From DTU052 sp050951725 (GTDB lineage Bacteria > Bacillota > Syntrophomonadia > Syntrophomonadales > DTU052): a stretch of 64,000 bases of DNA. Under the pieces are notes generated by a model. The model made no database searches, was not told the DNA's origin, and worked only from the letters and a program-made list of their open reading frames with translations. The translations under genes and the position numbers were made by a program. Below are positions 25,304 through 34,746 of this stretch, piece by piece; within the stretch, counting starts at the first letter, position 1, and each line of letters opens with the position of its first letter. The stretch lies in contig JBMNJO010000001.1 of NCBI GenBank assembly GCA_050951725.1, positions 558,001 through 622,000 of the forward strand, read 5' to 3'.

Positions 25304-26614
25304 CTATCGCTTGAGGTTAACCAGCTCCTGCAGCATCTCATCAGAGGTGGTTATTATTCTGGAACTGGCCTGAAATCCCCTCTGGGTGGTGATCATATCC
25401 ACAAATTCTTCGGACAGATCAACATTTGACATCTCCAGACTTGCTGGAATCAGGACTCCCCTGTCATCTTCACCCGGGAAACCGATCCTGGCATCACCGG
25501 AGTTACTTGATTCCTGATAGAGACTCTCCCCCTTGTTGGTTAAGCCTGCCGGGTTTTGAAAGGTTGCCAGAGCGATCTGGGCAAGATCCCGTGATATTTC
25601 ATTGGAATAGATTCCCTTGACGATTCCATTGGGGTCAATGCTGATATTCTTCAGCTCTCCGGCCCGATACCCATCACACTCCTCAACCCAGGCACTGGAG
25701 GCCCCATCATACTCGGTAAGATCACTGAAGTCAATGTCTAACGAAAGATCCTCTGCACCATTGGTCAAAGGAATGGATATGTTGATTGGGCCAGTTGTAG
25801 CAGTACCGCCATCAGGAGTTATCTCTGCCAGCTTGCCATGAGGATCGAAAGTCAGTATTCCCTCGGGGTCGGTAGCCGCATCATCATCGAAGTCCATATC
25901 GTTATAGGATATCTTATACTGCCAGGTGGTACTCCCCGATGCTTCTGCCAGCTTGATAAACCGGAACGAGATGGTGTGCGTCTCACCGCGGGAATCCATA
26001 ACATCTTTGGAGGTAATCACCGGATGAATTTCGTCGGCTGCAGGATCACTAAGGTCCGTTGCAAAGTCAAGATTGCCGGCGAACTTCATCATGGTACTGG
26101 CCTGCGCTGACAGGGTCCGCAATCTCCCAATATTTATTGGCTGGGGATTGGTTTTGCTGCTCTCGGTATCAATAATCCAGTTGTTTTCAGGATCGGCTAC
26201 CCAACCGAGAACCAGGGCCCCATTGCCTGCAGCGAAGAAATTGCCGCTCTTGTCAAAATCGAAAGCCCCGGCCCGGGTATAGAATACCTCATCGGCAGCC
26301 TTAACCATGAAATAACCATTGCCGTTTATACAAAGGTCGGTATTCTTCCCGGTTCCCTGCGAGGATCCGGGAGTAACAATGGTATCAACTGCGCCAACAT
26401 CCATACCGAGACCAATAGCCATCTGGTTGGTTCCTCCCCGGTTATCCTGCGGAGCCGAACCGGTACGCATGGTTTGATAAAGGGTATCCTTAAAAATGAC
26501 TCTTCCTTTCTTGAAGCCATATGTGTTTACGTTGGCGATGTTGTTACCTATAACATCCATTTTCATTTGGTGATTCCGCAGACTGGAAATCACCGAATGC
26601 ATTGACCGCATCAT
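25304..26614 (-). CDS. flgE: flagellar hook protein FlgE
   Basis: Exported subunit of the universal-joint hook. About 436 residues from ATG 26614 (MMRSMHSVISSLRNHQ), which has GGAAGGAGGT 9-12 bases upstream; a longer frame to 26665 lacks a site. The amino-terminal rod-like motif MDVIGNNIANVNTYGFKKGRV, the FlgE domain with NLDFATDLSD, and the carboxy-terminal LEMSNVDLSEEFVDMITTQRGFQASSRII, the helix that forms the core tube, are all present. The hook length is controlled by FliK nearby. Confidence 0.94.
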   Translation of the reverse strand: MMRSMHSVISSLRNHQMKMDVIGNNIANVNTYGFKKGRVIFKDTLYQTMRTGSAPQDNRGGTNQMAIGLGMDVGAVDTIVTPGSSQGTGKNTDLCINGNGYFMVKAADEVFYTRAGAFDFDKSGNFFAAGNGALVLGWVADPENNWIIDTESSKTNPQPINIGRLRTLSAQASTMMKFAGNLDFATDLSDPAADEIHPVITSKDVMDSRGETHTISFRFIKLAEASGSTTWQYKISYNDMDFDDDAATDPEGILTFDPHGKLAEITPDGGTATTGPINISIPLTNGAEDLSLDIDFSDLTEYDGASSAWVEECDGYRAGELKNISIDPNGIVKGIYSNEISRDLAQIALATFQNPAGLTNKGESLYQESSNSGDARIGFPGEDDRGVLIPASLEMSNVDLSEEFVDMITTQRGFQASSRIITTSDEMLQELVNLKR

Positions 26615-26694
26615 CTTAAAAAATGACCTCCTTCCAAGGATGTGCGCTTCATTCAATCCGCGCATCAGGCTTTCCTCAATTGAGGTCCAGCCGT

Positions 26695-27075
26695 TTATAA
26701 AACTACAGCACTGTCAATATTGGTGAATACGTTTTCCTTGATGCTCTCTCCATTTAGGGCAGTAATCACAGTATTGTTCCTGATACTGACTACCAGGGCC
26801 ATATCACCCATCAGAATAAGGCTTTCCCGGGCCCCCTTGTCCCGCGCCATTGCTACTGCGTTCTGCAAGAGATTTAACTCCTGATCCCCAAAACTGATGT
26901 TCCGGGACCTTATCCGCTGCTGAGCGTGACTGGAAAACTTGATTCCGCTGGTCTCGGATGCAAGGACCTTGTCAAAAGCTGAGGGTTGCGTCTTTGGAGT
27001 CTTTGCCACTCCTGCTTTGGTTGGTGGAACAACCGGATTTAGTTGCTCAAGAGAAATCAGCTTATTGATCGTCAC
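26695..27075 (-). CDS. flagellar operon protein (TIGR02530 type)
   Basis: About 126 residues. The start is GTG 27075 with GAGGTGC a few bases upstream, inside the end of flgD, so the two genes overlap by 14 bases. The reading frame is open further upstream to 27192, but that part lies entirely in another frame of flgD. The core IKFSSHAQQRIRSRNISFGDQELNLLQNAVAMA and the ending NVFTNIDSAVVL are typical of the short protein encoded between flgD and flgE in many Firmicutes. Its role is not established. It is probably an exported or assembly factor of the hook. Confidence 0.85.
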   Translation of the reverse strand: MTINKLISLEQLNPVVPPTKAGVAKTPKTQPSAFDKVLASETSGIKFSSHAQQRIRSRNISFGDQELNLLQNAVAMARDKGARESLILMGDMALVVSIRNNTVITALNGESIKENVFTNIDSAVVL

Positions 27076-27586
27076 TGGGCGCACCTCGCAATTCGTCTTC
27101 AACCGCAGATTCGACAGTATCTTCATCCCCATCGGATATCGTATCGGGGGTAATAATTGCCAGCACACTGGACAGGTCAACCTTGTTTTCACCTACCATG
27201 AGGACCGGTAACCCGTCTTCTATCCTGACCGCATCAACCATGCCAGTCAGCACTTCTTCACCACTCCGGTATTCGATAATGTGGCCGAGACATGCAGTTG
27301 CCTGTTGAATCGAGGTTATCGCATACAGGTTGTCATGCAATAAGGCTGTCATCTGGCTGAACTGCTTGTTAAGGTTGGTTATCTGCTCCAGGGAGCTGAA
27401 GTTTGCCAGTTGGGCAATAAATTCCTGGTCCTTGACCGGTTCCAACGGGTCCTGATGGCGCAGCTGGGTAACCAGCAGTTTAAGGAAGTCATCCTGGCCT
27501 AGCGTGTTCTTGGAACCCGTAACACCGGAATTCGACACGGCCTCATTATTCGTGGAGGAAGCAGCCAATATTTCTATTTTAATCAC
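27062..27586 (-). CDS. flgD: flagellar hook-cap scaffold protein FlgD
   Basis: Needed to polymerise the hook, acting as its cap. It has 174 residues with the FlgD amino-terminal signature GQDDFLKLLVTQLRHQDPLEPVKDQEFIAQLANFSSLEQITNLN at about 28-73 and a short beta-rich domain after it (EYRSGEEVLTGMVDAVR). The carboxy-terminal FnIII/TUDOR domains of enterobacterial FlgD are absent or reduced, as in Bacillus. The end is an acidic tail. It starts at ATG 27586, three bases after the fliK stop. Confidence 0.93.
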   Translation of the reverse strand: MIKIEILAASSTNNEAVSNSGVTGSKNTLGQDDFLKLLVTQLRHQDPLEPVKDQEFIAQLANFSSLEQITNLNKQFSQMTALLHDNLYAITSIQQATACLGHIIEYRSGEEVLTGMVDAVRIEDGLPVLMVGENKVDLSSVLAIITPDTISDGDEDTVESAVEDELRGAPSDDQ

Positions 27587-27589
27587 CTC

Positions 27590-28984
27590 CTAAATCAGAT
27601 AGTTCACAGATCCTTCCGAGTAATCACCGGGCAATGCCTGGTTTTCACCCATTTCCGATAGCCCCGTTTCACTCATGTACTGAGCGGGATAATCGTATGA
27701 GAATTCATAAGGTAAAGGCTGGTGCTTCTGATAGCCCGGTTGGTTATGATGCTGATACTCTCCCTGGTGTTGCCCTAAATCGATGTTGACCTCGGCCCGT
27801 TCCAGTCTTATTCCCGTAGTCTCCAGCTGATTTCTGAGCTGCCCTATCCCCATCTCCAGCAATTGCTTAACCTGCTGATTGTCAGTACTGAATTTGGCTA
27901 CCAGCACATCGTCCACAACTTCCAGGTTAATCTGTAACTTGCCTAAGAATTCGGGTTCCAGCTTAATGATCACGGCACTGGATTTCTGGCCTGGAAAGAA
28001 TTCAATCTTCTTCACAATCTGGTCGATGATATCCTCGGTTGATACGGGCTTCTGCAGTATTTCAGTCTTTTCAGCCATTACCGTTTCGGCACGGGATGGC
28101 CCTGGCTGAACCTGTGGGGTTTCCATCATCCCTTCACTGCCAGAAGTGGCCTGCGTCTTCACCCCCTGCAGCTTCTCCGACTCGGTAGTTATCAGATTGG
28201 CCGGGTTCACGGTTTCACTCTTGCCAACCTTGTTTAACTGTCCGGTATCGGCTTTGGGAGCAGTAATTGTCCGGTTTTCTAAATTCCGGAACAACTCACT
28301 GTCTTCCCCGGCTTTGGCAGCAGTGGTTAATTCCATCCTCTGTGCCTGGTTCTTTGGCAGCTCCTGTTTTGGGCTGCTATACATGTTGTTGGAGGTTGGG
28401 ACCTTATCCCCGGTGTATTCGCCATAATAACGCAATGCATCACTGCCCGCCAACATTGCCAATTTCGTGTCGTCCGACGGTTTTTCGATGAACATACCCG
28501 GTACTGACCCGACCTGGTTTCTTGGTGAAGCATGGTTGATCAACAGCCCCTGGGTAAGTCCATTACTGCTGAATAAGGGCGTAGTTGCTGACGGCGCTGA
28601 ATCGAGCCGTAAGCCGTTTACCGGGAGTAATTCCCTGGATGCCATCATCATCGCGTTTTCAAGGATTGGCCCTGCTCTAACCGGCAATTTTTCGACTGAA
28701 ATGCCTACAGAAGGCATATTTTCCGTTATGTATTTGCTGGCAGCATCGTCTTGACTTCCTTTGATTGATTCCTCTTCTTGGTCCATTGGAATCTTATCCT
28801 GAGGCTTGCTCTGTTTCTGGGATGCCATGCCAATTGCCCGGTTTGCTGCCCGCAGCGTGCTGTCAAAGCCTTGGTTTGACTGTCCGGGCTTGACCACCTC
28901 ATCCGATTTGCCTGGCTTACCGGCCGTAACAGCTCCCATAGTACCTGGTGGTCCGCCCGTGAATGGCAACAATAGTCCTGTCAC
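27590..28984 (-). CDS. fliK: flagellar hook-length control protein FliK
   Basis: Molecular ruler that tells FlhB to switch substrates. It has 464 residues. The first 330 are low-complexity, rich in Pro, Ser, Gln and Asn, as expected of the extensible ruler part. The Flg_hook domain begins near 340 (VIKLEPEFLGKLQINLEVVDD, then LRNQLETTGIRLERAEVNIDLG). A His/Gln-rich tail follows. It starts directly after the MotE-like gene. Sequence conservation is low outside the end, which is normal for the family. Confidence 0.9.
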   Translation of the reverse strand: MTGLLLPFTGGPPGTMGAVTAGKPGKSDEVVKPGQSNQGFDSTLRAANRAIGMASQKQSKPQDKIPMDQEEESIKGSQDDAASKYITENMPSVGISVEKLPVRAGPILENAMMMASRELLPVNGLRLDSAPSATTPLFSSNGLTQGLLINHASPRNQVGSVPGMFIEKPSDDTKLAMLAGSDALRYYGEYTGDKVPTSNNMYSSPKQELPKNQAQRMELTTAAKAGEDSELFRNLENRTITAPKADTGQLNKVGKSETVNPANLITTESEKLQGVKTQATSGSEGMMETPQVQPGPSRAETVMAEKTEILQKPVSTEDIIDQIVKKIEFFPGQKSSAVIIKLEPEFLGKLQINLEVVDDVLVAKFSTDNQQVKQLLEMGIGQLRNQLETTGIRLERAEVNIDLGQHQGEYQHHNQPGYQKHQPLPYEFSYDYPAQYMSETGLSEMGENQALPGDYSEGSVNYLI

Positions 28985-29518
28985 TTATTCACCTCCTTCC
29001 TCTTGCAGCATCTTTTTGGTTAAAACCGCAGCCTCCACCGGGTCAAGTTCCCCAATTATTTCGGCGGCGGTCTCAGACCCCATGTTGGTAAGGATACCTA
29101 TAATGATCTCATCATCCAATTCGGCCATAATGGCGGCCGCCTGTTTAACTTTCATGCTACTGTAGTACTCGGCCAATTTTTTCAACTGGTCAGTTCTGGC
29201 CTTCTGCTCATCATTAAGAGCTCTAAGACTGTTACGTTCTTTCTCAACCTCAGTCAAACGTTGCCTGAGCTCGGCATTTTCATTTTCTAAAAAGGTGATG
29301 GCAGTTTTGGTATCTTCCAATTCAATCCTCAATTGATCACTCTCTGTTAATTGCGGAGTAGTTGCCGGTTCACTTTTATCGCTTGCTGCGAAGAATTTAT
29401 TGAAATACGGAATGTCTTTAAGAACTTCCGGTGGTTTAACCAGTCCGAAAAACATGGAACCGAGTGCCAATAAAAGCAAAGCGACTATCACAGCCAGTAT
29501 CTTTAAAACTTTAACCAT
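28985..29518 (-). CDS. MotE-like coiled-coil membrane protein (YlxF/MgtE-N type)
   Basis: 177 residues. One transmembrane helix at about 5-26 is followed by a coiled coil at about 62-115 (ENENAELRQRLTEVEKERNSL). An MgtE-N-like helical domain at the end has AAAIMAELDDEIIIGILTNM and AAEIIGELDPVEAAVLTKKM. This architecture matches MotE/YlxF-type proteins in Firmicute and Rhizobial flagellar clusters. In Rhizobium a member stabilises a periplasmic motor protein, but in Firmicutes the role is unproven. It lies between fliJ and fliK, as ylxF does in Bacillus. Confidence 0.85.
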   Translation of the reverse strand: MVKVLKILAVIVALLLLALGSMFFGLVKPPEVLKDIPYFNKFFAASDKSEPATTPQLTESDQLRIELEDTKTAITFLENENAELRQRLTEVEKERNSLRALNDEQKARTDQLKKLAEYYSSMKVKQAAAIMAELDDEIIIGILTNMGSETAAEIIGELDPVEAAVLTKKMLQEEGGE

Positions 29519-29549
29519 AAGTGCATTAACTCCCCATTATGCCTTCACG

Positions 29550-30014
29550 TTAATCATTTTTCTCCTGCCCGCTTCGGTTCCTCCAGAAGCTGGTCACCGC
29601 CACCTCATCAAGACTGACCTGTTCCTGCCATCTATACTCATTCAGAAATTCTTGATAACGCCTCTCTTTGAGCTTTTCCATGGACTTCTTCTCCCGGGCG
29701 AGTTCTGTCAATTCCCGACGGGACTCTTCCAGTCTGGATAACGCCTGGTCGACTGCTTTCTGCTGCACCCTGACTCCGACCTGGGACATACCCTGCAGTT
29801 CCTTGAGACTGATGATGTTTTTAAAGGAAACATGCCGTCCCTGTAATTCACGCTCCTGATCAATCAGATGTCTCATACCAGCCAGTTTCTCGTTGAGGGT
29901 CTGTTCCTCATGATCGTAAGCGATCTGTCGTTCCTTGACCTCTTGTTTGGCAATTTTCTCCCGCCAGGAGGCTACATCATATGGAGTTTGCAGTCGGAAC
30001 TTAAAGGTGTTCAT
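29550..30014 (-). CDS. fliJ: flagellar export protein FliJ
   Basis: Coiled-coil stalk of the FliH-FliI-FliJ export ATPase, structurally like the gamma subunit of F-ATPase. It has 154 residues and is almost wholly helical, with two long antiparallel coiled-coil arms joined near residue 75 (EREL, then SLKELQGMSQVGVRVQQ). It starts at ATG 30014 (MNTFKFRLQT, the usual family beginning), 8 bases after the fliI stop. Sequence is variable in this family and the call depends on position and the coiled-coil pattern. Confidence 0.9.
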   Translation of the reverse strand: MNTFKFRLQTPYDVASWREKIAKQEVKERQIAYDHEEQTLNEKLAGMRHLIDQERELQGRHVSFKNIISLKELQGMSQVGVRVQQKAVDQALSRLEESRRELTELAREKKSMEKLKERRYQEFLNEYRWQEQVSLDEVAVTSFWRNRSGQEKND

Positions 30015-30022
30015 GTTTCACC

Positions 30023-31360
30023 TCAACTCACCGCTTCTTTTAATTCCTGTAGAATATCACCAATAGTCAGTCGTTCATGGACCCCCTGTCGGAGGAATTC
30101 CTGACAGCGTTCTATGTGTCTGATGGACTCATCTATCCTGGGATTGGAACCGGGCTTATAAGCTCCAATATCAATCAGGTCTTTGGCGTCCTCGTAAACA
30201 GCCAGCAGACTGCGAAACCGGGTAGCCATCTCAAGGTGTTCCTCTGAGGTCACTTCGGTCATCAGCCGGCTGACACTCTGCAGCACATCTATCGCCGGAT
30301 AGCGATTCATCGCTGCCAATTCACGGTTAAGGACTATGTGACCGTCAACTATTCCCCTGACTGCATCCGTTACCGGTTCGTTCATGTCATCTCCTTCTAC
30401 CAGGACTGTATATAATCCGGTTATGCTTCCAGTTGCTGCGGTACCAGCCCGTTCCAGAAGCTTCGGTAACAGGGCGAAAACCGAAGGGGTAAAACCTCTG
30501 GTAGTAGGCGGTTCTCCAATTGCTAACCCCACTTCTCGCTGAGCCAAAGCAAAACGGGTAATAGAATCCATAAGCATTAAGACATCGCATCCCCGGTCCC
30601 TAAAGTACTCAGCAATGGATGTGGCCAGGAATGCTCCCTTGATTCTTACCAACGCCGGTTGATCGGAGGTCGCTACTACCACCACCGAACGCTTCAAGCC
30701 TTCTTCCCCAAGATCTCTTTCCAGGAACTCTCTGACTTCACGACCGCGTTCCCCTATTAAGGCAATAACATTGATATCGGCAGTAGTATTGCGGGCAATC
30801 ATGCCCAGTAGTGTGCTCTTCCCCACTCCACTGCCGGCCATGATACCAATTCTCTGACCCTTCCCCAGGGTGTTCAGACCGTCAATAGCCTTTATACCCA
30901 ACGAAAGAACTTCGGTTATCCTTGTCCTTTCCAAAGGGTTGGGAGGCGAGTTCATAACCGGGTACTCTGATTCAGCTAGCAGGGGTCCCAGATTATCCAT
31001 GGGCTCGCCCAGACCGTTCAGAACCCGGCCGACCAACCCGACCCCCACCGGGACACTGAGTCTCTTGCCGCTTGCGGTTATCTCACACCCGGGGCTGATA
31101 CCATCCAATTCTCCCAAAGGCATTAAAAGGGTTCGGTTGCCCCGAAATCCCACCACCTCAGCCAACAGTTCAAAGCTGCCGGCGGCATTCGGTCTGATGT
31201 GACACAGTTCCCCCAGACTGGTATGGGGGCCAATCGCTTCAATGGTCAGCCCCACCACTTGAGAAATACGCCCTTTCTGCTTCCAGGTGACAGTTTTTTC
31301 GATAACCTGATGGCATTTCTCCAGGTTGAGCCTGGGCTGAGGGACCTGTAGTCTATTCAT
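30023..31360 (-). CDS. fliI: flagellar export ATPase FliI
   Basis: F1-like hexameric ATPase that loads export substrates. It has 445 residues. Walker A GIMAGSGVGKSTLLG is near residue 170, and the Walker B stretch DVLMLMDSITRFALAQREVGLAIGEPPTTRGFTPS is near 250, with the family signature of the alpha/beta ATPases. Its carboxy-terminal helical bundle ends in an IGDILQELKEAVS tail. The start at 31360 overlaps fliH by 8 bases, indicating translational coupling. Catalytic residues are all present. Confidence 0.96.
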   Translation of the reverse strand: MNRLQVPQPRLNLEKCHQVIEKTVTWKQKGRISQVVGLTIEAIGPHTSLGELCHIRPNAAGSFELLAEVVGFRGNRTLLMPLGELDGISPGCEITASGKRLSVPVGVGLVGRVLNGLGEPMDNLGPLLAESEYPVMNSPPNPLERTRITEVLSLGIKAIDGLNTLGKGQRIGIMAGSGVGKSTLLGMIARNTTADINVIALIGERGREVREFLERDLGEEGLKRSVVVVATSDQPALVRIKGAFLATSIAEYFRDRGCDVLMLMDSITRFALAQREVGLAIGEPPTTRGFTPSVFALLPKLLERAGTAATGSITGLYTVLVEGDDMNEPVTDAVRGIVDGHIVLNRELAAMNRYPAIDVLQSVSRLMTEVTSEEHLEMATRFRSLLAVYEDAKDLIDIGAYKPGSNPRIDESIRHIERCQEFLRQGVHERLTIGDILQELKEAVS

Positions 31361-32138
31361 ATCTCACCACATCCATTAAGGAATCTTCCAAAGAGGATAT
31401 CCTGGTCTCCAACCGAGCATCAACTGAGCCCAAATCGGTTTCCACGATGCACCCACCACGGGAAATCTTCTGATCTGCCAGTACTTGTATCTTCTGATCA
31501 CCACCAGATAGCCCGGTGTGCTCCCCGAATTCTTTTACCAAGATTGCGAAATCCTCCGGACTGACTAGAATTTTAAAAGCATCGGCACCATTCATGTATT
31601 CCATGATGCTTCCGACAAGCTTAACGATAATATCGGAATTTGTGGTGAGTTCCTTTTCCACAATTTTTCGGGCAATGTCCATTGACATCTGTATAATTAT
31701 TTTTTCGCAGGACCTTATGATGTCCAGTCGCTCGCGGTTGGCTGCCTCCAGGAGATCTTTACTCTGCTGGTTAGCTTGTTCAAGTTGCTGCCGGGCTTCC
31801 TCCCGAGCTCTTTCCCAACCGCTCTGGTAACCGTTGTTCATAGCCTGCTCTTTCAACAACACGGCCTCTTTTTCCGCCTTCACTCTTATAACCTGGGCTT
31901 CCTCCCTGGCCTCAGCCATAATGTTCTGGGCTTCCAGGCGCGCCTTTTCGAGGATCTGAACAATCATCTCCTCGGTTTCCTTGATGATCCTTTCAGCTTC
32001 CTCCTGAGCTGCAGCCTGGGATACATCAGGACTGACTTCGACCGGAAACTGATCCTCCACTGCTGCTGTCTGGTCCGGTATTTCAATAAAAACTGGAGCC
32101 TGGAGTATAATTTCGTGGGGTTTGATGACTTTAGACAA
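31353..32138 (-). CDS. fliH: flagellar export regulator FliH
   Basis: Binds and holds the FliI ATPase at the C-ring; resembles the b/delta stalk of F-ATPase. It has 261 residues: a Pro/Gln-rich amino terminus, a long Ala/Glu-rich helical stretch (AEEIIKE-type and KARLEAQNIMAEAREEAQVI, about 45-130), and the FliH/YscL domain from about 135 (CEKIIIQMSMDIARKIVEKEL). It starts at 32138, overlapping fliG by 8 bases. It is slightly longer than the E. coli protein, as is common in Firmicutes. Confidence 0.92.
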   Translation of the reverse strand: MSKVIKPHEIILQAPVFIEIPDQTAAVEDQFPVEVSPDVSQAAAQEEAERIIKETEEMIVQILEKARLEAQNIMAEAREEAQVIRVKAEKEAVLLKEQAMNNGYQSGWERAREEARQQLEQANQQSKDLLEAANRERLDIIRSCEKIIIQMSMDIARKIVEKELTTNSDIIVKLVGSIMEYMNGADAFKILVSPEDFAILVKEFGEHTGLSGGDQKIQVLADQKISRGGCIVETDLGSVDARLETRISSLEDSLMDVVRYE

Positions 32139-33147
32139 TTATCTCATCCCCTCCGCCACGGGCTACCACAATCTCGCCGGTATCTTCAAGTTTCCTGATT
32201 ATGTTTACAATCCTCTGTTGCGCCTCTTCCACATCACGCAGCCTTACTGGTCCCAGGTACTGGATATCTTCCTGCAGCATATCTGAGGCACGTTTGGACA
32301 TGTTGTTGAAGATCTTGCTCGTTACCTCCTGGCTCGCACCCTTCAGAGCCAGAACCAGGTCCTGGTTTTCAACCTCCCGGAGGATACGTTGTACCGAACG
32401 GTCATCCAGGGTAACCAGGTCTTCAAACACAAACATCAGTTTTTTGATCTCTTCTGCCAATTCCGGGTCCTGTACCTCCAGAGCCTCGAGAATTGTTTTC
32501 TCGGTTCCCCGGTCAACCCGGTTCAGGATTTCAACCACCGATTTTATTCCGCCGGCACTGGTTACCTCCTGTGGAACAACCGAGGAGAGTTTTCTCTCCA
32601 GAACTCGCTCCACCTCTTTAATTACCTCAGGCGACGTATTGTTCATCAGCGCAATCCTTCTGGCCACATCAACCTGCCGGTCAGGGGGCAGGGCGGAAAG
32701 TATTATGGAAGACTTGGCTGAGTCCAGGTAAGCGAGAATCAAGGCCATGGTCTGTGGGTGCTCCCCTTGAATAAAACTCAGCACCTGGGCAGGTTCAGTC
32801 TGTCTAACAAAATCAAATGGCCTTACCTGGAGCGAAGACGAGATGCGGTTGATAATGCACATAGCCCTTTCATTGCCCAATGCCTTTTCCAGGACTTCCT
32901 GGGCATAAGCAATGCCGCCCTGTTGAATGTACTGGTTAGCGAGGCAGAGTTCGTAAAACTCCCGCATGATGTCCCAAATCTGATCAGAGGTTGTCTGGCG
33001 GACATTGGCTATCTCCAAGGTGATCCGTTCCAGTTCGTCTTCTTTCAGGTGCTTGAATATTTTGGCCGACTTCTCGGGGCCCAGGGATATCAAAAGGTGG
33101 GCGGCCTTCTGCCTCCCGTTTAATGTCTTTTTGCTGGCAGTAGCCAT
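32131..33147 (-). CDS. fliG: flagellar motor switch protein FliG
   Basis: C-ring subunit that takes torque from the stators. It has 338 residues: an amino-terminal domain that packs on FliF (KTLNGRQKAAHLLISLGPE), an armadillo-like middle domain (GEHPQTMALILAYLD, a FliG signature, near 130), and the carboxy-terminal torque domain with FVFEDLVTLDDRSVQRILREV and MSKRASDMLQEDIQYLGPVRLRDVEEAQQ, which holds the conserved charged residues. ATG 33147 has an AGGAAGGGG site and begins two bases after fliF ends. Confidence 0.96.
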   Translation of the reverse strand: MATASKKTLNGRQKAAHLLISLGPEKSAKIFKHLKEDELERITLEIANVRQTTSDQIWDIMREFYELCLANQYIQQGGIAYAQEVLEKALGNERAMCIINRISSSLQVRPFDFVRQTEPAQVLSFIQGEHPQTMALILAYLDSAKSSIILSALPPDRQVDVARRIALMNNTSPEVIKEVERVLERKLSSVVPQEVTSAGGIKSVVEILNRVDRGTEKTILEALEVQDPELAEEIKKLMFVFEDLVTLDDRSVQRILREVENQDLVLALKGASQEVTSKIFNNMSKRASDMLQEDIQYLGPVRLRDVEEAQQRIVNIIRKLEDTGEIVVARGGGDEIIV

Positions 33148-33148
33148 T

Positions 33149-34729
33149 TTACACCCCTTCCTCCAGTAACCAGGTTCTGATCAGATTGGCTGCATCCTCA
33201 GGATTTACATCAATCAATTTCTCAACTTCCTCCCGGATCAGCTTTCGCTCCTTCTCCTGGGGAGTAAGCTCTTTATCCAGTAAGTCCTGCAGTTTAATTT
33301 CTTCCTCCGCAACGGCTTCAAACTGCGGCTCGGCAGCAGGTCTCCTCAAACGCAAAGTACGGATGACCAAACCAGAGACCGCCAATGCGAGTATCAAAAG
33401 AAGTATCCAGGCATACCCGGGTAGCGCCGGCAAAAGCGAACTTCCCTCCGGCACTGGTTCCTGAACCTGGCTGAATCTCATACCAGTTACCGAAACGTTG
33501 CGGTTGGACGGATCAGGATGGTTGGGATCGATACCCACTGCGGTCTCCACCATCCGTTGAATCTCATCTTTCTGCAGGCTATCCAATTCCTGGTCAACAA
33601 TAACCGCGACCGTGAGCCTCTTCACAGCGCCGGGCGCAAACCTCTGCAGGATCTCTTCCTTATCGATCTCATAGTTGGTTATCCTTTCAGTTCTCTCTGA
33701 TGAAGAAGACTCTGTAGCGGGGTTAGTTTGCATGTAACTGGGGATGTTGGTATCGGTTCCAACAGCCCCCTGTTCAGCTTGACCGGTAGATTCACTGGTT
33801 TCCTCTATACGGCTGTCACTACGTACAAACGTGGCCGGCGTTTTTTTGTCCTGCAGCGGAGAGTAGATCTCCATGCGGCTTTCCTTCTCGTCAAAATTCA
33901 GCTCGGCACTTACCCTGACCACCGCTTTACCGGGACCGACCACATGTTCCAGCATCGACTGGACCGAGGTCTGCATCTCGGCTTCATACTGGCGCTGCAA
34001 GGCCAGTTGTGCTTGAGTAAGTTCAACCGCATTGGATTGGTATTCCGATTCGGAGAGGCCCGATGACAGGACATTTCCATTGGTGTCAACCACGGTTACA
34101 TTCTCAGGTTTCAGACCTTCAACACTATTGGCCACCAGGTGTACAATCCCCTGAATCTCCGAACTGCTCATACGGGTGTTAAACCGGTTTTTAATAAGCA
34201 CCGAGGCCGTGGCCACTTTTTGGTTCTCGGTATAGAGTGATTGCTGAGGTATCACCAGATTCACCTTGGCGGCTTCTACCTTGTCCAGGCTTTGAATAGT
34301 CTTGGTCAATTCGCCCTGTAGGGCCACTTGGTATTTGACTCGCTTATCGGTCTCGGTTTCACCAAAGCTGGTTTCATTAAAAATCTCAAATCCAACCGCG
34401 CCCTGAGGCAAACCGGCACTGGCCAGCTGTAACCGGGTCTCGTACTTCAGCTCGGCTGGCACCATTATCGTAGCGCCGGCATCCTCAAGCTTGTAATCGA
34501 CGCCCAGTTCATCCAATTGAGCGGTCATGGCCGCGGCATCATTGACAGCCAGATTGGTATACAGAGGTTCATAATTAGTGCTCAATACCGCCCTTGATGA
34601 TACGACAACTGCGGTAACAATAAGCAACAAAGCGCCACTTATTAAGACTTTCTGATTCAGGTTCAAGCCCGTCCAGATCTCTTTCAGCCTGGACGAGAGT
34701 TTTTCGATCATTGCCTTCAGACTATCCAT
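33149..34729 (-). CDS. fliF: flagellar MS-ring protein FliF
   Basis: Forms the membrane-supramembrane ring on which the flagellum is built. It has 526 residues. One transmembrane helix lies at about 27-50 (VLISGALLLIVTAVVV) and a second at about 440-460 (PGYAWILLLILALAVSG). Between them is the large extracytoplasmic region with the YscJ/FliF domain (YEPLYTNLAVNDAAAMTAQLDELGVDY and onward). The last 60 residues reach FliG and end VNPEDAANLIRTWLLEEGV. It starts at ATG 34729, 17 bases after fliE. Confidence 0.96.
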   Translation of the reverse strand: MDSLKAMIEKLSSRLKEIWTGLNLNQKVLISGALLLIVTAVVVSSRAVLSTNYEPLYTNLAVNDAAAMTAQLDELGVDYKLEDAGATIMVPAELKYETRLQLASAGLPQGAVGFEIFNETSFGETETDKRVKYQVALQGELTKTIQSLDKVEAAKVNLVIPQQSLYTENQKVATASVLIKNRFNTRMSSSEIQGIVHLVANSVEGLKPENVTVVDTNGNVLSSGLSESEYQSNAVELTQAQLALQRQYEAEMQTSVQSMLEHVVGPGKAVVRVSAELNFDEKESRMEIYSPLQDKKTPATFVRSDSRIEETSESTGQAEQGAVGTDTNIPSYMQTNPATESSSSERTERITNYEIDKEEILQRFAPGAVKRLTVAVIVDQELDSLQKDEIQRMVETAVGIDPNHPDPSNRNVSVTGMRFSQVQEPVPEGSSLLPALPGYAWILLLILALAVSGLVIRTLRLRRPAAEPQFEAVAEEEIKLQDLLDKELTPQEKERKLIREEVEKLIDVNPEDAANLIRTWLLEEGV

Positions 34730-34746
34730 ACTTATTCTCCGCTAGG

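Noticed and set aside
26615..26665. Earlier start of the hook protein
   Set aside because: The extra 17 residues contain the AAGGAGG site itself, and the hook-family amino terminus begins at the later ATG.
27076..27192. Extra upstream part of the TIGR02530 gene
   Set aside because: It lies in another frame of flgD, with no ribosome site; the GTG at 27075 has one.
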